DNA from: SZAS-79 sp963844255
GTDB lineage: Bacteria; Pseudomonadota; Gammaproteobacteria; Burkholderiales; SG8-39
Assembly: GCA_963844255.1 (NCBI GenBank)
Contig: CAWJNP010000001.1
Location: 124,001 to 188,000, forward strand
Direction: 5' to 3'
DNA length: 64,000 nucleotides
Below, piece after piece: positions 16,414 through 23,510 of this stretch; position 1 is the first letter of the stretch; every line of letters begins with the position of its first letter. A program made the position numbers and the translations under genes. Under the pieces are notes generated by a model. It was not told the DNA's origin. It saw only the letters and a program-made list of their open reading frames with translations, and did no database searches.

Positions 16414-17418
16414 CTAGGTGTTCTTCCGGATTTCGCGCGCCGCTTCGAGCGCGAAGTAGGTCAGGATGCCGTCGGCGCCGGCGCGCTTGAACGCCACCAA
16501 CGATTCCATGATGACGTTCTCGGCCAGCCAGCCGTTGGCGATTGCGGCGCGCAGCATCGCGTACTCGCCGGACACCTGATAGACGAAGGTCGGCGCCTTG
16601 AACTCGTCTTTCACGCGCCTGAGGATGTCCAGGTAGGGCATGCCGGGCTTGACCATGACCATGTCGGCGCCTTCAGCCAGATCCAATCCGACTTCCCAGA
16701 GCGCTTCGTCGGAGTTCGCAGGATCCATCTGGTAGGTCTTCTTGTCGCCCTTGCCGAGGTTGCTTGCCGAGCCCACGGCATCGCGGAACGGGCCGTAGAA
16801 CCCGGACGCGTACTTCGCCGAGTACGCCATGATCTTGGTATGGATTCGGCCGGATGCCTCGAGGGCCGCGCGGATCCTGCCGATGCGCCCGTCCATCATG
16901 TCCGAGGGCGCGACGATGTCGACGCCCGCCGCGGCCTGCGCGAGCGCCTGCTTTTCCAGCACCGCGAGCGTCACGTCATTGATGATGTAACCGGCCTTGT
17001 CGATCACGCCGTCCTGCCCGTGCGAGGTGTACGGGTCGAGCGCCACGTCGGTCATGATGCCAAGCTCGGGGAAGCGTTTTTTCAGCTCGCGCACCACGCG
17101 CGGAATCAGCCCCTTCGGGTTGTGCGCTTCTTTTCCGTCGAGTGACTTCAGTTTCTGATCGATGACGGGAAACAGCGCCATGACCGGCACGCGCAGCTTC
17201 AGGCACTCTTCCGCGACCGGCAGAAGGCGGTCGAGCGTGACCCGCTCCACGCCCGGCATCGACTTCACCTTTTCGGAGCGCCCCTTGCCGTCGAGGACAA
17301 AGACCGGATAGATCAGGTCGTCCGCAGTGAGCACGTTCTCGCGCATCAGGCGGCGCGAAAAATCATCGCGCCGCATGCGACGCATCCGCACTCCGGGAAA
17401 GCTGCCGTAGAGGTTCAT
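16414..17418 (-). CDS. hemB: Delta-aminolevulinic acid dehydratase (porphobilinogen synthase), magnesium type
   Basis: 334 residues; condenses two 5-aminolevulinate molecules to porphobilinogen in heme synthesis. Schiff-base lysine regions are MAYSAKYASGFYGPFRDA and MVKPGMPYLD. The metal loop reads DVALDPYTSHGQDG, with Ala and Asp where zinc enzymes have a Cys triad, so this is the zinc-independent, Mg/K-activated class. The start is taken at MNLYGSFPG (17418), inside a frame that opens at 17457. Heme supply fits the cytochrome-rich surroundings. The upstream region is shared with the candidate sRNA. Confidence 0.95.
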   Translation of the reverse strand: MNLYGSFPGVRMRRMRRDDFSRRLMRENVLTADDLIYPVFVLDGKGRSEKVKSMPGVERVTLDRLLPVAEECLKLRVPVMALFPVIDQKLKSLDGKEAHNPKGLIPRVVRELKKRFPELGIMTDVALDPYTSHGQDGVIDKAGYIINDVTLAVLEKQALAQAAAGVDIVAPSDMMDGRIGRIRAALEASGRIHTKIMAYSAKYASGFYGPFRDAVGSASNLGKGDKKTYQMDPANSDEALWEVGLDLAEGADMVMVKPGMPYLDILRRVKDEFKAPTFVYQVSGEYAMLRAAIANGWLAENVIMESLVAFKRAGADGILTYFALEAAREIRKNT

Positions 17419-17531
17419 GGATTCAGAAGACCGTAAAGTATGTATGGATATTTGCAATAGCGAGACAGTGTCGGTTCACTGATTTGATGCGAATTTTTTT
17501 TGGAACTTTTCCGCATCGATCAAATCTTACT

Positions 17532-17640
17532 CTCAGACGATGTGAGTCGTCTCCCGCTTCTCCTCCCTGAGCGGGATGCCTTAAACCTTTTAAGGCGTTT
17601 TGCCCCCGGTTTACTCCCCTTTACCGGGGGCTTTTTATTT
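17532..17640 (+). ncRNA. Candidate small RNA with C/U-rich loops, convergent with engB
   Basis: Four hairpins in a row on the plus strand. (1) GACGA/TCGTC, 17536-17551. (2) TCCCGCT (17552-17558) and AGCGGGA (17570-17576) enclosing the loop TCTCCTCCCTG. (3) GCCTTAAA (17578-17585) and TTTAAGGC (17589-17596). (4) A terminator, GCCCCCGGT (17602-17610) and ACCGGGGGC (17623-17631), loop TTACTCCCCTTT, tail TTTTTATTT. No ORF with a ribosome site fits. Loop 2 contains CTCCTCC, complementary to the Shine-Dalgarno consensus. Spot 42 and ErsA lie in the same place and orientation relative to engB (yihA), and sX13 has similar C-rich loops. Homology is not claimed; transcription start and function are inference. 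Confidence 0.6.
17602..17640 (+). terminator. Terminator of the candidate sRNA
   Basis: A 9-bp GC-rich stem at 17602-17610 and 17623-17631 followed by TTTTTATTT. The T-run is on the plus strand only, so the hairpin serves a plus-strand transcript, although the only annotated neighbours here (hemB, engB) are on the minus strand. Confidence 0.85.
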
Positions 17641-18252
17641 TCCCGCGAGCCATGCGTCGATGTGCTCGCGGGTTTCGTCCACGCCCTGGCGGGTCTGGCT
17701 TGAGAAAAGCACGCACTCGCCAAGGACGCCGAGCTGCTCGAGGTCCCTGCGTGCCGCGATCAGGGTTCTGCCCTGCTCGCTGCGGGTGAGCTTGTCGGCT
17801 TTGGTGAGCAGCACCAGCAGGCGCCTTCGCAGGGGTACCAGCCAGCCCAGCAGCTGCACATCCAGAGGCGTCAGGGGACGCCTGGCATCCATCAGGGACA
17901 CCACGCCCAGAAGGGAGCGCCGGGTCTGCAGGTAACCGGCCACGAGCTTGCCCCACTCGTCGCGCACGCCGTGCGGAACCTTGGCATAGCCGTAGCCCGG
18001 GAGGTCGACCAGGCGTGCGCCGTCGCCGAGGGAAAAGAAGTTGATCAGCTGGGTGCGGCCGGGGGTTTTGCTCACGAACGCGAGGCGCCGGCGGTTGGCC
18101 AGCACGTTCAGGGCGCTGGATTTGCCCACGTTCGAGCGCCCCACGAAGGCGACCTCCGGCAGTTCATCCTGCGGCAGGCCCTCGAGCTGGCTTGCGGAAA
18201 TCAGGAAGCGAATATCGGAAAATGCGCGGGAAGGGGGCTTGGACGAGGGCAT
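17635..18252 (-). CDS. engB: Ribosome biogenesis GTPase EngB (YsxC/YihA)
   Basis: 205 residues. Circular order of G motifs is standard: G1 GRSNVGKSS, G2 region KTPGRTQLINFF, G3 DLPGYGYAKV, G4 TKAD, G5 FSSQT. Required for late large-subunit assembly. Length normal. Divergent from the cytochrome c4 gene with 59 bases between starts, an arrangement typical of betaproteobacteria. Confidence 0.95.
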   Translation of the reverse strand: MPSSKPPSRAFSDIRFLISASQLEGLPQDELPEVAFVGRSNVGKSSALNVLANRRRLAFVSKTPGRTQLINFFSLGDGARLVDLPGYGYAKVPHGVRDEWGKLVAGYLQTRRSLLGVVSLMDARRPLTPLDVQLLGWLVPLRRRLLVLLTKADKLTRSEQGRTLIAARRDLEQLGVLGECVLFSSQTRQGVDETREHIDAWLAGK

Positions 18253-18311
18253 GGGGTGAACCGAAAGGTGTTATAGAATAACGGGTTTAGACCGGTGTCG
18301 ATGGAGAAATC

Positions 18312-18968
18312 ATGATCCGAGTTGTGGCCCTATTCGCCAGCGCGGCCTTGATGGCTGCTGCAGGTAGCGCGTTTGCAGAAGGGGCCGCCGCCCACAAGGA
18401 CGCAGTCAAGGCAGACCCGGCCAAGGGGCAGGTGATCGCCACCCAGGTGTGCGTGGCATGCCACGCGGCCGACGGCAACAGCATCGCGCCGGCCAATCCC
18501 AAGCTTGCCGGGCAGTTTCCAGAATACCTGCACAAGCAGCTGGTGAACTTCAAGCCGCAAGGCACGAAGAAGGCCGCCCGCGAGAACGCGGTGATGGCGG
18601 GGATGGTGGCCAATCTCTCGCCTGAGGACATGTCGAATCTTGCCGCCTACTTCGCCGCGCAGAAGCTCAAGCCGGCTGCCGCGTCGGACAAGAAACTCGT
18701 CGCGGCGGGGCAGAAGCTCTGGCGCGGCGGAAACGCGGCCACGGGCGTGCCGGCCTGTGCAGGATGCCATGGCCCGGATGGGGCCGGCAACCCGGCGCAG
18801 TACCCGCGGCTGGCCGGGCAATATGCCGAATACATCGAAGTGCAGCTCAAGGCCTTTCAATCGGGCGCGCGCGCCAACGACCTGAACGGGATGATGCGCG
18901 GGGTTGCCGCGCGGATGACCGACAGCGAGATGAAGGCCGTCGCGCAGTACGCCGCCGGGTTGCGGTAG
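18312..18968 (+). CDS. Cytochrome c4, diheme
   Basis: 218 residues with a 22-residue signal peptide (GSAFA). Two class I cytochrome domains in tandem: CVACH at 47-51 and CAGCH at 149-153. The flanking text is diagnostic of c4: ANPKLAGQFPEYLHKQL and YPRLAGQYAEYIEVQL. The methionine ligands lie in NAVMAGM and NGMMRGV. Cytochrome c4 passes electrons from the bc1 complex to terminal oxidases at the membrane. A ribosome site GGAGA precedes ATG 18312. It is closed by the terminator at 19004. Confidence 0.95.
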   Translation: MIRVVALFASAALMAAAGSAFAEGAAAHKDAVKADPAKGQVIATQVCVACHAADGNSIAPANPKLAGQFPEYLHKQLVNFKPQGTKKAARENAVMAGMVANLSPEDMSNLAAYFAAQKLKPAAASDKKLVAAGQKLWRGGNAATGVPACAGCHGPDGAGNPAQYPRLAGQYAEYIEVQLKAFQSGARANDLNGMMRGVAARMTDSEMKAVAQYAAGLR

Positions 18969-19003
18969 CCGCTCCCGGCGCGTTGCCGGTCAACAGATGA
19001 AGG

Positions 19004-19036
19004 CGGGCCCGTTCGAAGGACGGGCCCGTTTTTTTT
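19004..19036 (+). terminator. Rho-independent terminator after cytochrome c4
   Basis: CGGGCCCGT (19004-19012), loop TCGAAGG, ACGGGCCCG (19020-19028), then eight T. Confidence 0.92.
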
Positions 19037-19120
19037 GGGCGCCGCCATGTCGACGGACCGTGGCTGAATTCGGCGGGTGTGGAATAAACTCCGCGGTGCC
19101 GCTGTTTTACAGGATCAGTC

Positions 19121-19810
19121 ATGAATGAGCCGCGACGCGCCGTAAAAGTATGGGATCTTCCCGTTCGTCTTTTCCACTGGACCCTGGTGGCCCTGTTCGC
19201 GTTCCTGTTCTGGAGCGGGAAGACCGGCGGCAATGCAATGGAATACCACCTGCTGGCGGGATACGCGGTCCTGGTGCTGGTGCTGTTCCGGGTCTGCTGG
19301 GGGTTCGCGGGAAGCACGCACGCGCGGTTCGCCGCATTCCTTGCCGGCCCGGGACGTGCGATCGCGTTTGCGAAGAAACTGCTCTCGAACGCGCGCGCGG
19401 AAACGCCGGGGCACAATCCGCTCGGAGGATGGATGGTGGTCGTCATGCTGCTCTCCCTTGCCGTGCAGACGGTGACCGGGCTGTTTTCGAACGACGACAT
19501 TGCGACGGAGGGCCCTCTCATGTCCCTCATCAGCAAGGGACTATCCGACCGGCTGAGCGGAATTCATTCATGGAATTTCAACCTGTTGCTCGTGCTCGCG
19601 GGGGTGCACATCGCCGCAGTGCTGTTTCACGTGTTTGTTAAAAAGGAAACTCTGGTGAGCGCTATGTTCACCGGGGTAAAGAAGCTCGATCTGTCCGCAG
19701 CGGATGCGGCGGAAGTCCCGGCTGTGCGTTTCGTCAGTTCCTGGCGGGCGCTGGTCCTGTTCGTGCTGGCGCTCGTCGCCGTCTATCTGATTGTCAAACG
19801 TCCTTTCTGA
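19121..19810 (+). CDS. Cytochrome b561-type membrane protein
   Basis: 229 residues. Starts RRAVKVWDLPVRLFHWTLVALF, the standard opening of prokaryotic b-type cytochromes (the di-heme cytochrome b561/Ni-Fe hydrogenase b family). Histidines for heme occur in LFHW, MEYHLLAGY, GIHSWNFN and GVHIAAVLFH, and four to five membrane segments are evident. It is followed 10 bases later by cytochrome c', a pairing also seen in other proteobacteria and suggesting that it delivers quinol electrons to the periplasmic protein. Electron donor and acceptor are inferred. Confidence 0.9.
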   Translation: MNEPRRAVKVWDLPVRLFHWTLVALFAFLFWSGKTGGNAMEYHLLAGYAVLVLVLFRVCWGFAGSTHARFAAFLAGPGRAIAFAKKLLSNARAETPGHNPLGGWMVVVMLLSLAVQTVTGLFSNDDIATEGPLMSLISKGLSDRLSGIHSWNFNLLLVLAGVHIAAVLFHVFVKKETLVSAMFTGVKKLDLSAADAAEVPAVRFVSSWRALVLFVLALVAVYLIVKRPF

Positions 19811-19820
19811 GGAGAATCAT

Positions 19821-20279
19821 ATGAAGAGAAAAATGGTGTTGGCTGCGCTCGCACTGGCAGTGGGTGCAGGCGCATCGTTCCAGGCGAGCGCGCAGGCGAA
19901 GCCGGAAGTACTCGTCAAGCAGCGGCAGGCGGCAATGGCGCTGCAGGGCAAGTATTTCGGCCCGATCGGTGCCATGGTTCAGGGGAAAGCGCCCTGGGAT
20001 GCGGCTGTCGTTGCGCGCAACGCGGCCTACCTCGAAGTGCTGGCGAAGATGCCGTGGGACGGCTTTCAGGCCGGCACCGCAGATATAAAGAGCGATGCCA
20101 AGCCGGAAATCTACAAGGAAATGGACAAGTTCAAGTCCATCTACGAGAAATTTGAAGCCGATGCGACCAAGCTGGCAGCTGCGGCCAAGTCCGGTGACCA
20201 GGGTGCGGTGAAGGCCGCGTTCGGGGAAGTCGGCAAGTCTTGCAAGGCTTGCCACGACGACTACAGGGTCAAGCGCTAA
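19821..20279 (+). CDS. Cytochrome c' (class II, C-terminal heme)
   Basis: 152 residues, signal peptide about 1-25 (QASAQA). The heme motif CKACH sits near the C-terminus (141-145) after a four-helix-bundle sequence (RQAAMALQGKYFGPIGAMVQGK; a long helix with KFKSIYEKFEADATKLAAA), characteristic of class II cytochrome c'. These bind NO and CO and protect against nitrosative stress. AGGAGA lies 8 bases before ATG 19821. It forms a unit with the b561 gene and ends in a terminator. Confidence 0.93.
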   Translation: MKRKMVLAALALAVGAGASFQASAQAKPEVLVKQRQAAMALQGKYFGPIGAMVQGKAPWDAAVVARNAAYLEVLAKMPWDGFQAGTADIKSDAKPEIYKEMDKFKSIYEKFEADATKLAAAAKSGDQGAVKAAFGEVGKSCKACHDDYRVKR

Positions 20280-20297
20280 GCCTCGCCGATCTCCGGG

Positions 20298-20329
20298 CCC
20301 CGCCGCGCAGCACGCCCGGCGGGGTTTTT
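20298..20329 (+). terminator. Rho-independent terminator after cytochrome c'
   Basis: CCCCGCC (20298-20304) and GGCGGGG (20318-20324) followed by five T. Confidence 0.85.
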
Positions 20330-20394
20330 CATTTGTGGGGCCCGGGGCCGGAATACGCCGACGTTTCCGGTGTTTGCATTGGAAGAGCATGATC

Positions 20395-20419
20395 GGAACC
20401 GGCCGGCGTGAGCGATAAT
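20395..20419 (+). promoter_or_regulatory. Possible promoter of the ECF sigma gene
   Basis: GGAACC at 20395-20400, a typical ECF-type -35 core, is followed by GATAAT at 20414-20419, seven bases before the ATG at 20427. This would allow autoregulation with little or no leader. Weak, by eye only. Confidence 0.35.
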
Positions 20420-20426
20420 TCCGCGC

Positions 20427-20927
20427 ATGCAAGAGGCAGAACGCATCGTCGAATTCATACCCAGGCTGCGCCGCTACGCACGTGCACTGGTCGGGGATCG
20501 CGCGCGCGCTGACGATCTCGTGCAGGACACAATTGAACGCGCCTGGAACAAGTTTCACCTATGGCGACCGGGTTCCGATCTGCGTGCCTGGCTATTTACG
20601 GTAATGCATAACGTACACATCAATCAGATCCGCGCTTCGCGCGATTTTGTGGAACTGGACGACGAAGCCGCCGAGATGGCGGTCGCGGGTGCACAGGGCG
20701 CATCGCTCGAGATCCGCGATCTCGAACGCGCGCTGGTGCTGCTGCCGGTGGAGCAGCGCGAGGTCCTGCTGCTGGTCGGCCTGGAAGATCTGAGCTACGC
20801 CGAGGTGGCGGAAGTTCTCGGCATCCCCATCGGCACTGTGATGTCGCGCCTGTCGCGCGCACGCGAAAAGGTGCGCGCGTTGATGCTCGGTCTGCCGCTT
20901 GCGGCAAAGCTGCAGGTGGTCAAATGA
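20427..20927 (+). CDS. ECF-type RNA polymerase sigma factor
   Basis: 166 residues. Sigma region 2: RLRRYARALVGDRARADDLVQDTIERAW, then DLRAWLFTVMHNVHINQIR. Region 4: LPVEQREVLLLVGLEDLSYAEVAEVLGIPIGTVMSRLSRAREKVR (quoted blocks LSYAEVAEVLGIPIGTVMSR). No region 3, as expected for the ECF class. The stop overlaps the next gene (ATGA at 20924-20927), whose product is the likely membrane anti-sigma. The cluster continues with msrPQ, so periplasmic oxidative stress is a plausible signal. Confidence 0.93.
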   Translation: MQEAERIVEFIPRLRRYARALVGDRARADDLVQDTIERAWNKFHLWRPGSDLRAWLFTVMHNVHINQIRASRDFVELDDEAAEMAVAGAQGASLEIRDLERALVLLPVEQREVLLLVGLEDLSYAEVAEVLGIPIGTVMSRLSRAREKVRALMLGLPLAAKLQVVK

Positions 20928-21727
20928 GTGCGGCGACGAATCAGCCGGTGGTGGAAGCCGAACTGATGGCCTACGTTGACGGCCGATTGTCCGAGTCGCG
21001 GCGCAGCGAAATCGAAGCGTGGCTTTCCGCGCGACCTGAGGATGCGGATCGCATCGCAGCCTATCGAACCCAGAACAGGGAGTTGAGTGCGCTTTTCAGC
21101 GGCGTGCTCGATGAGGCGGTGCCCGAACGCCTGCTGCGCGCAGGCCGGGACACGAGCGCGCAGCGCGCCCGCTGGCGGCCGTATGCGGTCGCTGCCGGAT
21201 TCACCTTCCTTGGGCTTGGCGTCGGGGCACTCGCCGGGTGGCAATTGCATGCCCTGCAATCCCCGCTGGCGATGCCCGGGCTCAGCATCGTCAGGAACGC
21301 AGCCGTCGCGCACGCGACCTACTCGCCGGAAGTCAGGCATCCCGTTGAGGTGGGCGCAGACCAGGAGGCGCACCTCGTCGCGTGGTTGTCCAAGCGCCTG
21401 GGTACGCGCCTGCGCGCGCCCAAACTGGACGCGAGCGGTTTCAACCTGGTCGGCGGACGCCTGCTGCCGGGCGAGCCCAGGCCCTCGGGCGGCCCGTCGC
21501 CGGTGGCGCAGTTCATGTACCAGACTCAGGATGGAAAGCGGCTGACGCTGTACGTGCGTACCGAGGCGGCGAATGACCAGACGGCGTTTCACTACGCGAG
21601 GGAGGGCAACGTCGGGGTGTTTTACTGGATCGACCGGAACGTCGGATACGCGCTGTCCTCGGCCGACCTCGGCCGCGAGGCCCTGCTCGCCGTGGCAGAC
21701 CAGGTCTACAAACAGCTCAATCCCTGA
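20924..21727 (+). CDS. Membrane anti-sigma factor
   Basis: 267 residues. The N-terminal cytoplasmic segment (ELMAYVDGRLSESRRSEIEAWL) resembles an anti-sigma domain but lacks the HxxxCxxC zinc motif. One transmembrane helix follows at about 87-109 (VAAGFTFLGLGVGALAGW). The remaining 155 residues are periplasmic and include LYVRTEAANDQTAFHYAREGNVGVFYW, a pattern seen in FecR/RsiW-like regulators of this kind. Inferred to sequester the adjacent ECF factor. A 16-bp palindrome follows the stop. Confidence 0.85.
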   Translation: MSAATNQPVVEAELMAYVDGRLSESRRSEIEAWLSARPEDADRIAAYRTQNRELSALFSGVLDEAVPERLLRAGRDTSAQRARWRPYAVAAGFTFLGLGVGALAGWQLHALQSPLAMPGLSIVRNAAVAHATYSPEVRHPVEVGADQEAHLVAWLSKRLGTRLRAPKLDASGFNLVGGRLLPGEPRPSGGPSPVAQFMYQTQDGKRLTLYVRTEAANDQTAFHYAREGNVGVFYWIDRNVGYALSSADLGREALLAVADQVYKQLNP

Positions 21728-21731
21728 GCCT

Positions 21732-21747
21732 GCGGGTCGCGACCCGC
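21732..21747. repeat. 16-bp palindrome after the anti-sigma gene
   Basis: GCGGGTCG/CGACCCGC with no spacer and no T-run, five bases after the stop. It could reduce read-through into msrP or be a protein site. Confidence 0.4.
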
Positions 21748-21835
21748 GTCCGTTTGCATGGAACAACATTTTGCGTAAGCATCCGTGCGTCCAGTCCGAC
21801 CAACGCGTGCGGGGCCACCTACCGGAGCATCACTC

Positions 21836-22822
21836 ATGCTGATCAGAAAGCCGTCCGACATCACGCCATCCGAAATCACGCCGCAGGCCGCGTACCTTCG
21901 CCGCCGTGAGTTTTTGCGGCAGGCTGCGGCACTGGGGGTGGCGGGCACGATGCTGCCCGCAGTGCCCGGTTCGGCCTTTGCGCAAACGGCTGCGCCGGTT
22001 ACCGAACTTGGCAAACTGGCAAAGCTGCCCGGCAAGCCGTCCAGGCTCTCGATCACCGAGAAAATGACGCCGCACAAGGACGTCGTCACCTACAACAACT
22101 ATTACGAATTCGGCACCGACAAGTCGCAGCCCGCCCAGTACGCGCACAAGTTGAAGACCCGGCCGTGGACCGTGACGATCGATGGCGAGGTGAAGAACAG
22201 GAAGACGATCGGTATAGAGGAACTGTTCAAGCTCGCGCCGATGGAGGAGCGCATCTATCGCATGCGCTGCGTCGAGGGCTGGTCCATGGTGATTCCATGG
22301 GTCGGATATTCGATGTCCGAGCTCATCAAGCGCGCAGAACCCACTTCCAAGGCGAAGTACGTGGCCTTCACGACGGCGGTGCAGCCCGAGAGCATGATCG
22401 GCTTGAGTCTGCCGGTGCTCGAATGGCCCTATGTCGAAGGCCTGCGCATGGACGAGGCGATGCACCCGCTCGCGATCCTGGCCTTCGGCCTGTATGGCGA
22501 GGTGCTGCCTGGGCAGAACGGTGCGCCCGTGCGCCTCGTGGTGCCGTGGAAATATGGTTTCAAGGGCATCAAGTCGATCGTCCGGATCACATTCATGGAG
22601 AATATGCCGAAGACATCCTGGAATGTCGCCGCCGCGAGTGAGTACGGGTTTTACTCGAACGTGAATCCCGAGGTGAGCCACCCGCGCTGGAGCCAGGCGA
22701 GCGAGCGCCGCATCGGCGAGGACGGCTTTTTCACGCCGAAGAGAAAGACGCTGATGTTCAATGGCTACGCCGATCAGGTTGCCGGCCTGTATTCCGGCAT
22801 GGATCTGAAGAAATTCTTCTGA
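21836..22822 (+). CDS. msrP: Protein-methionine-sulfoxide reductase catalytic subunit MsrP
   Basis: 328 residues. Molybdopterin enzyme that repairs oxidised methionine in periplasmic proteins. A Tat signal is visible (RRREFLRQAAALGVAG), with cleavage near AFAQ. The Mo-ligating cysteine lies in MRCVEGWSMVIPWVG; other blocks are RPWTVTIDGEVKN and VPWKYGFKGIKSIV. ATG 21836 is chosen because it sits close to the Tat motif; an upstream GTG frame adds 17 residues without family support. It overlaps msrQ by one base. Confidence 0.95.
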   Translation: MLIRKPSDITPSEITPQAAYLRRREFLRQAAALGVAGTMLPAVPGSAFAQTAAPVTELGKLAKLPGKPSRLSITEKMTPHKDVVTYNNYYEFGTDKSQPAQYAHKLKTRPWTVTIDGEVKNRKTIGIEELFKLAPMEERIYRMRCVEGWSMVIPWVGYSMSELIKRAEPTSKAKYVAFTTAVQPESMIGLSLPVLEWPYVEGLRMDEAMHPLAILAFGLYGEVLPGQNGAPVRLVVPWKYGFKGIKSIVRITFMENMPKTSWNVAAASEYGFYSNVNPEVSHPRWSQASERRIGEDGFFTPKRKTLMFNGYADQVAGLYSGMDLKKFF

Positions 22823-23442
22823 TGCCCTGGCAGCCCCGAGCCGGCCAGCTCGGCTGGATCAGGGCGGGACTGTTCGGACTGTGCCTCGTCCCGTTCGGGC
22901 ATCTGGTCTACGGCGCGTTTTCCAACAGCCTCGGCGCGAACCCGATCGAGGCCATCACCCGGTCGACCGGCTGGTGGACCCTGTTCTTCCTGATGGCAAC
23001 CCTGACGGTCACGCCCCTGCGCCGCCTCTCGGGGATGAACTGGCTGTTGCGTGTGCGCCGCATGCTGGGCCTGTATGCCTTCTTCTATGCGTTCTCGCAC
23101 TTCGTCACGTTCATCTGGTTCGACCACTGGTTCGACCCGGCCGAGATGCTGATGGATGTGATCAAGCGGCCGTTCATCACCGTCGGCTTCGGTGCGTTCC
23201 TTCTGCTCCTTCCACTGGCGGTCACGTCGAACAACGCCATGGTCAGGCGGCTCGGCCGCAATTGGCAGCGACTGCACCGCCTCGTCTATGCCATCGGACT
23301 GCTCGGCGTGCTCCACTACTGGTGGCTAGTGAAGCGCGACCTGACCGAGCCGGTGGTCTTCGCGGTGGTGCTTGCGGTGCTCCTCGGCGCGCGATTGATA
23401 TGGCGCATCCGCCAGCCCGGCGCTGCCTCTGCAGCCGGATGA
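22822..23442 (+). CDS. msrQ: Heme-binding membrane subunit MsrQ
   Basis: 206 residues, six hydrophobic helices. Ferric reductase-like b-type cytochrome that passes quinol electrons to MsrP. Blocks ITRSTGWWTLFFLMATLTVTPLRR, RRMLGLYAFFYAFSHF and NWQRLHRLVYAIGLLGVLHYWW are typical, with heme histidines in SHF, LHRL and LHYW. The start ATG shares a base with the msrP stop (TGATG), so production is coupled. Confidence 0.95.
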   Translation: MPWQPRAGQLGWIRAGLFGLCLVPFGHLVYGAFSNSLGANPIEAITRSTGWWTLFFLMATLTVTPLRRLSGMNWLLRVRRMLGLYAFFYAFSHFVTFIWFDHWFDPAEMLMDVIKRPFITVGFGAFLLLLPLAVTSNNAMVRRLGRNWQRLHRLVYAIGLLGVLHYWWLVKRDLTEPVVFAVVLAVLLGARLIWRIRQPGAASAAG

Positions 23443-23510
23443 GCGAACGTGAGAGTGACTGAACGATGCGATTGTCCGCACCGATCAACTCCTGCTGCGC
23501 ATCCGACGTT

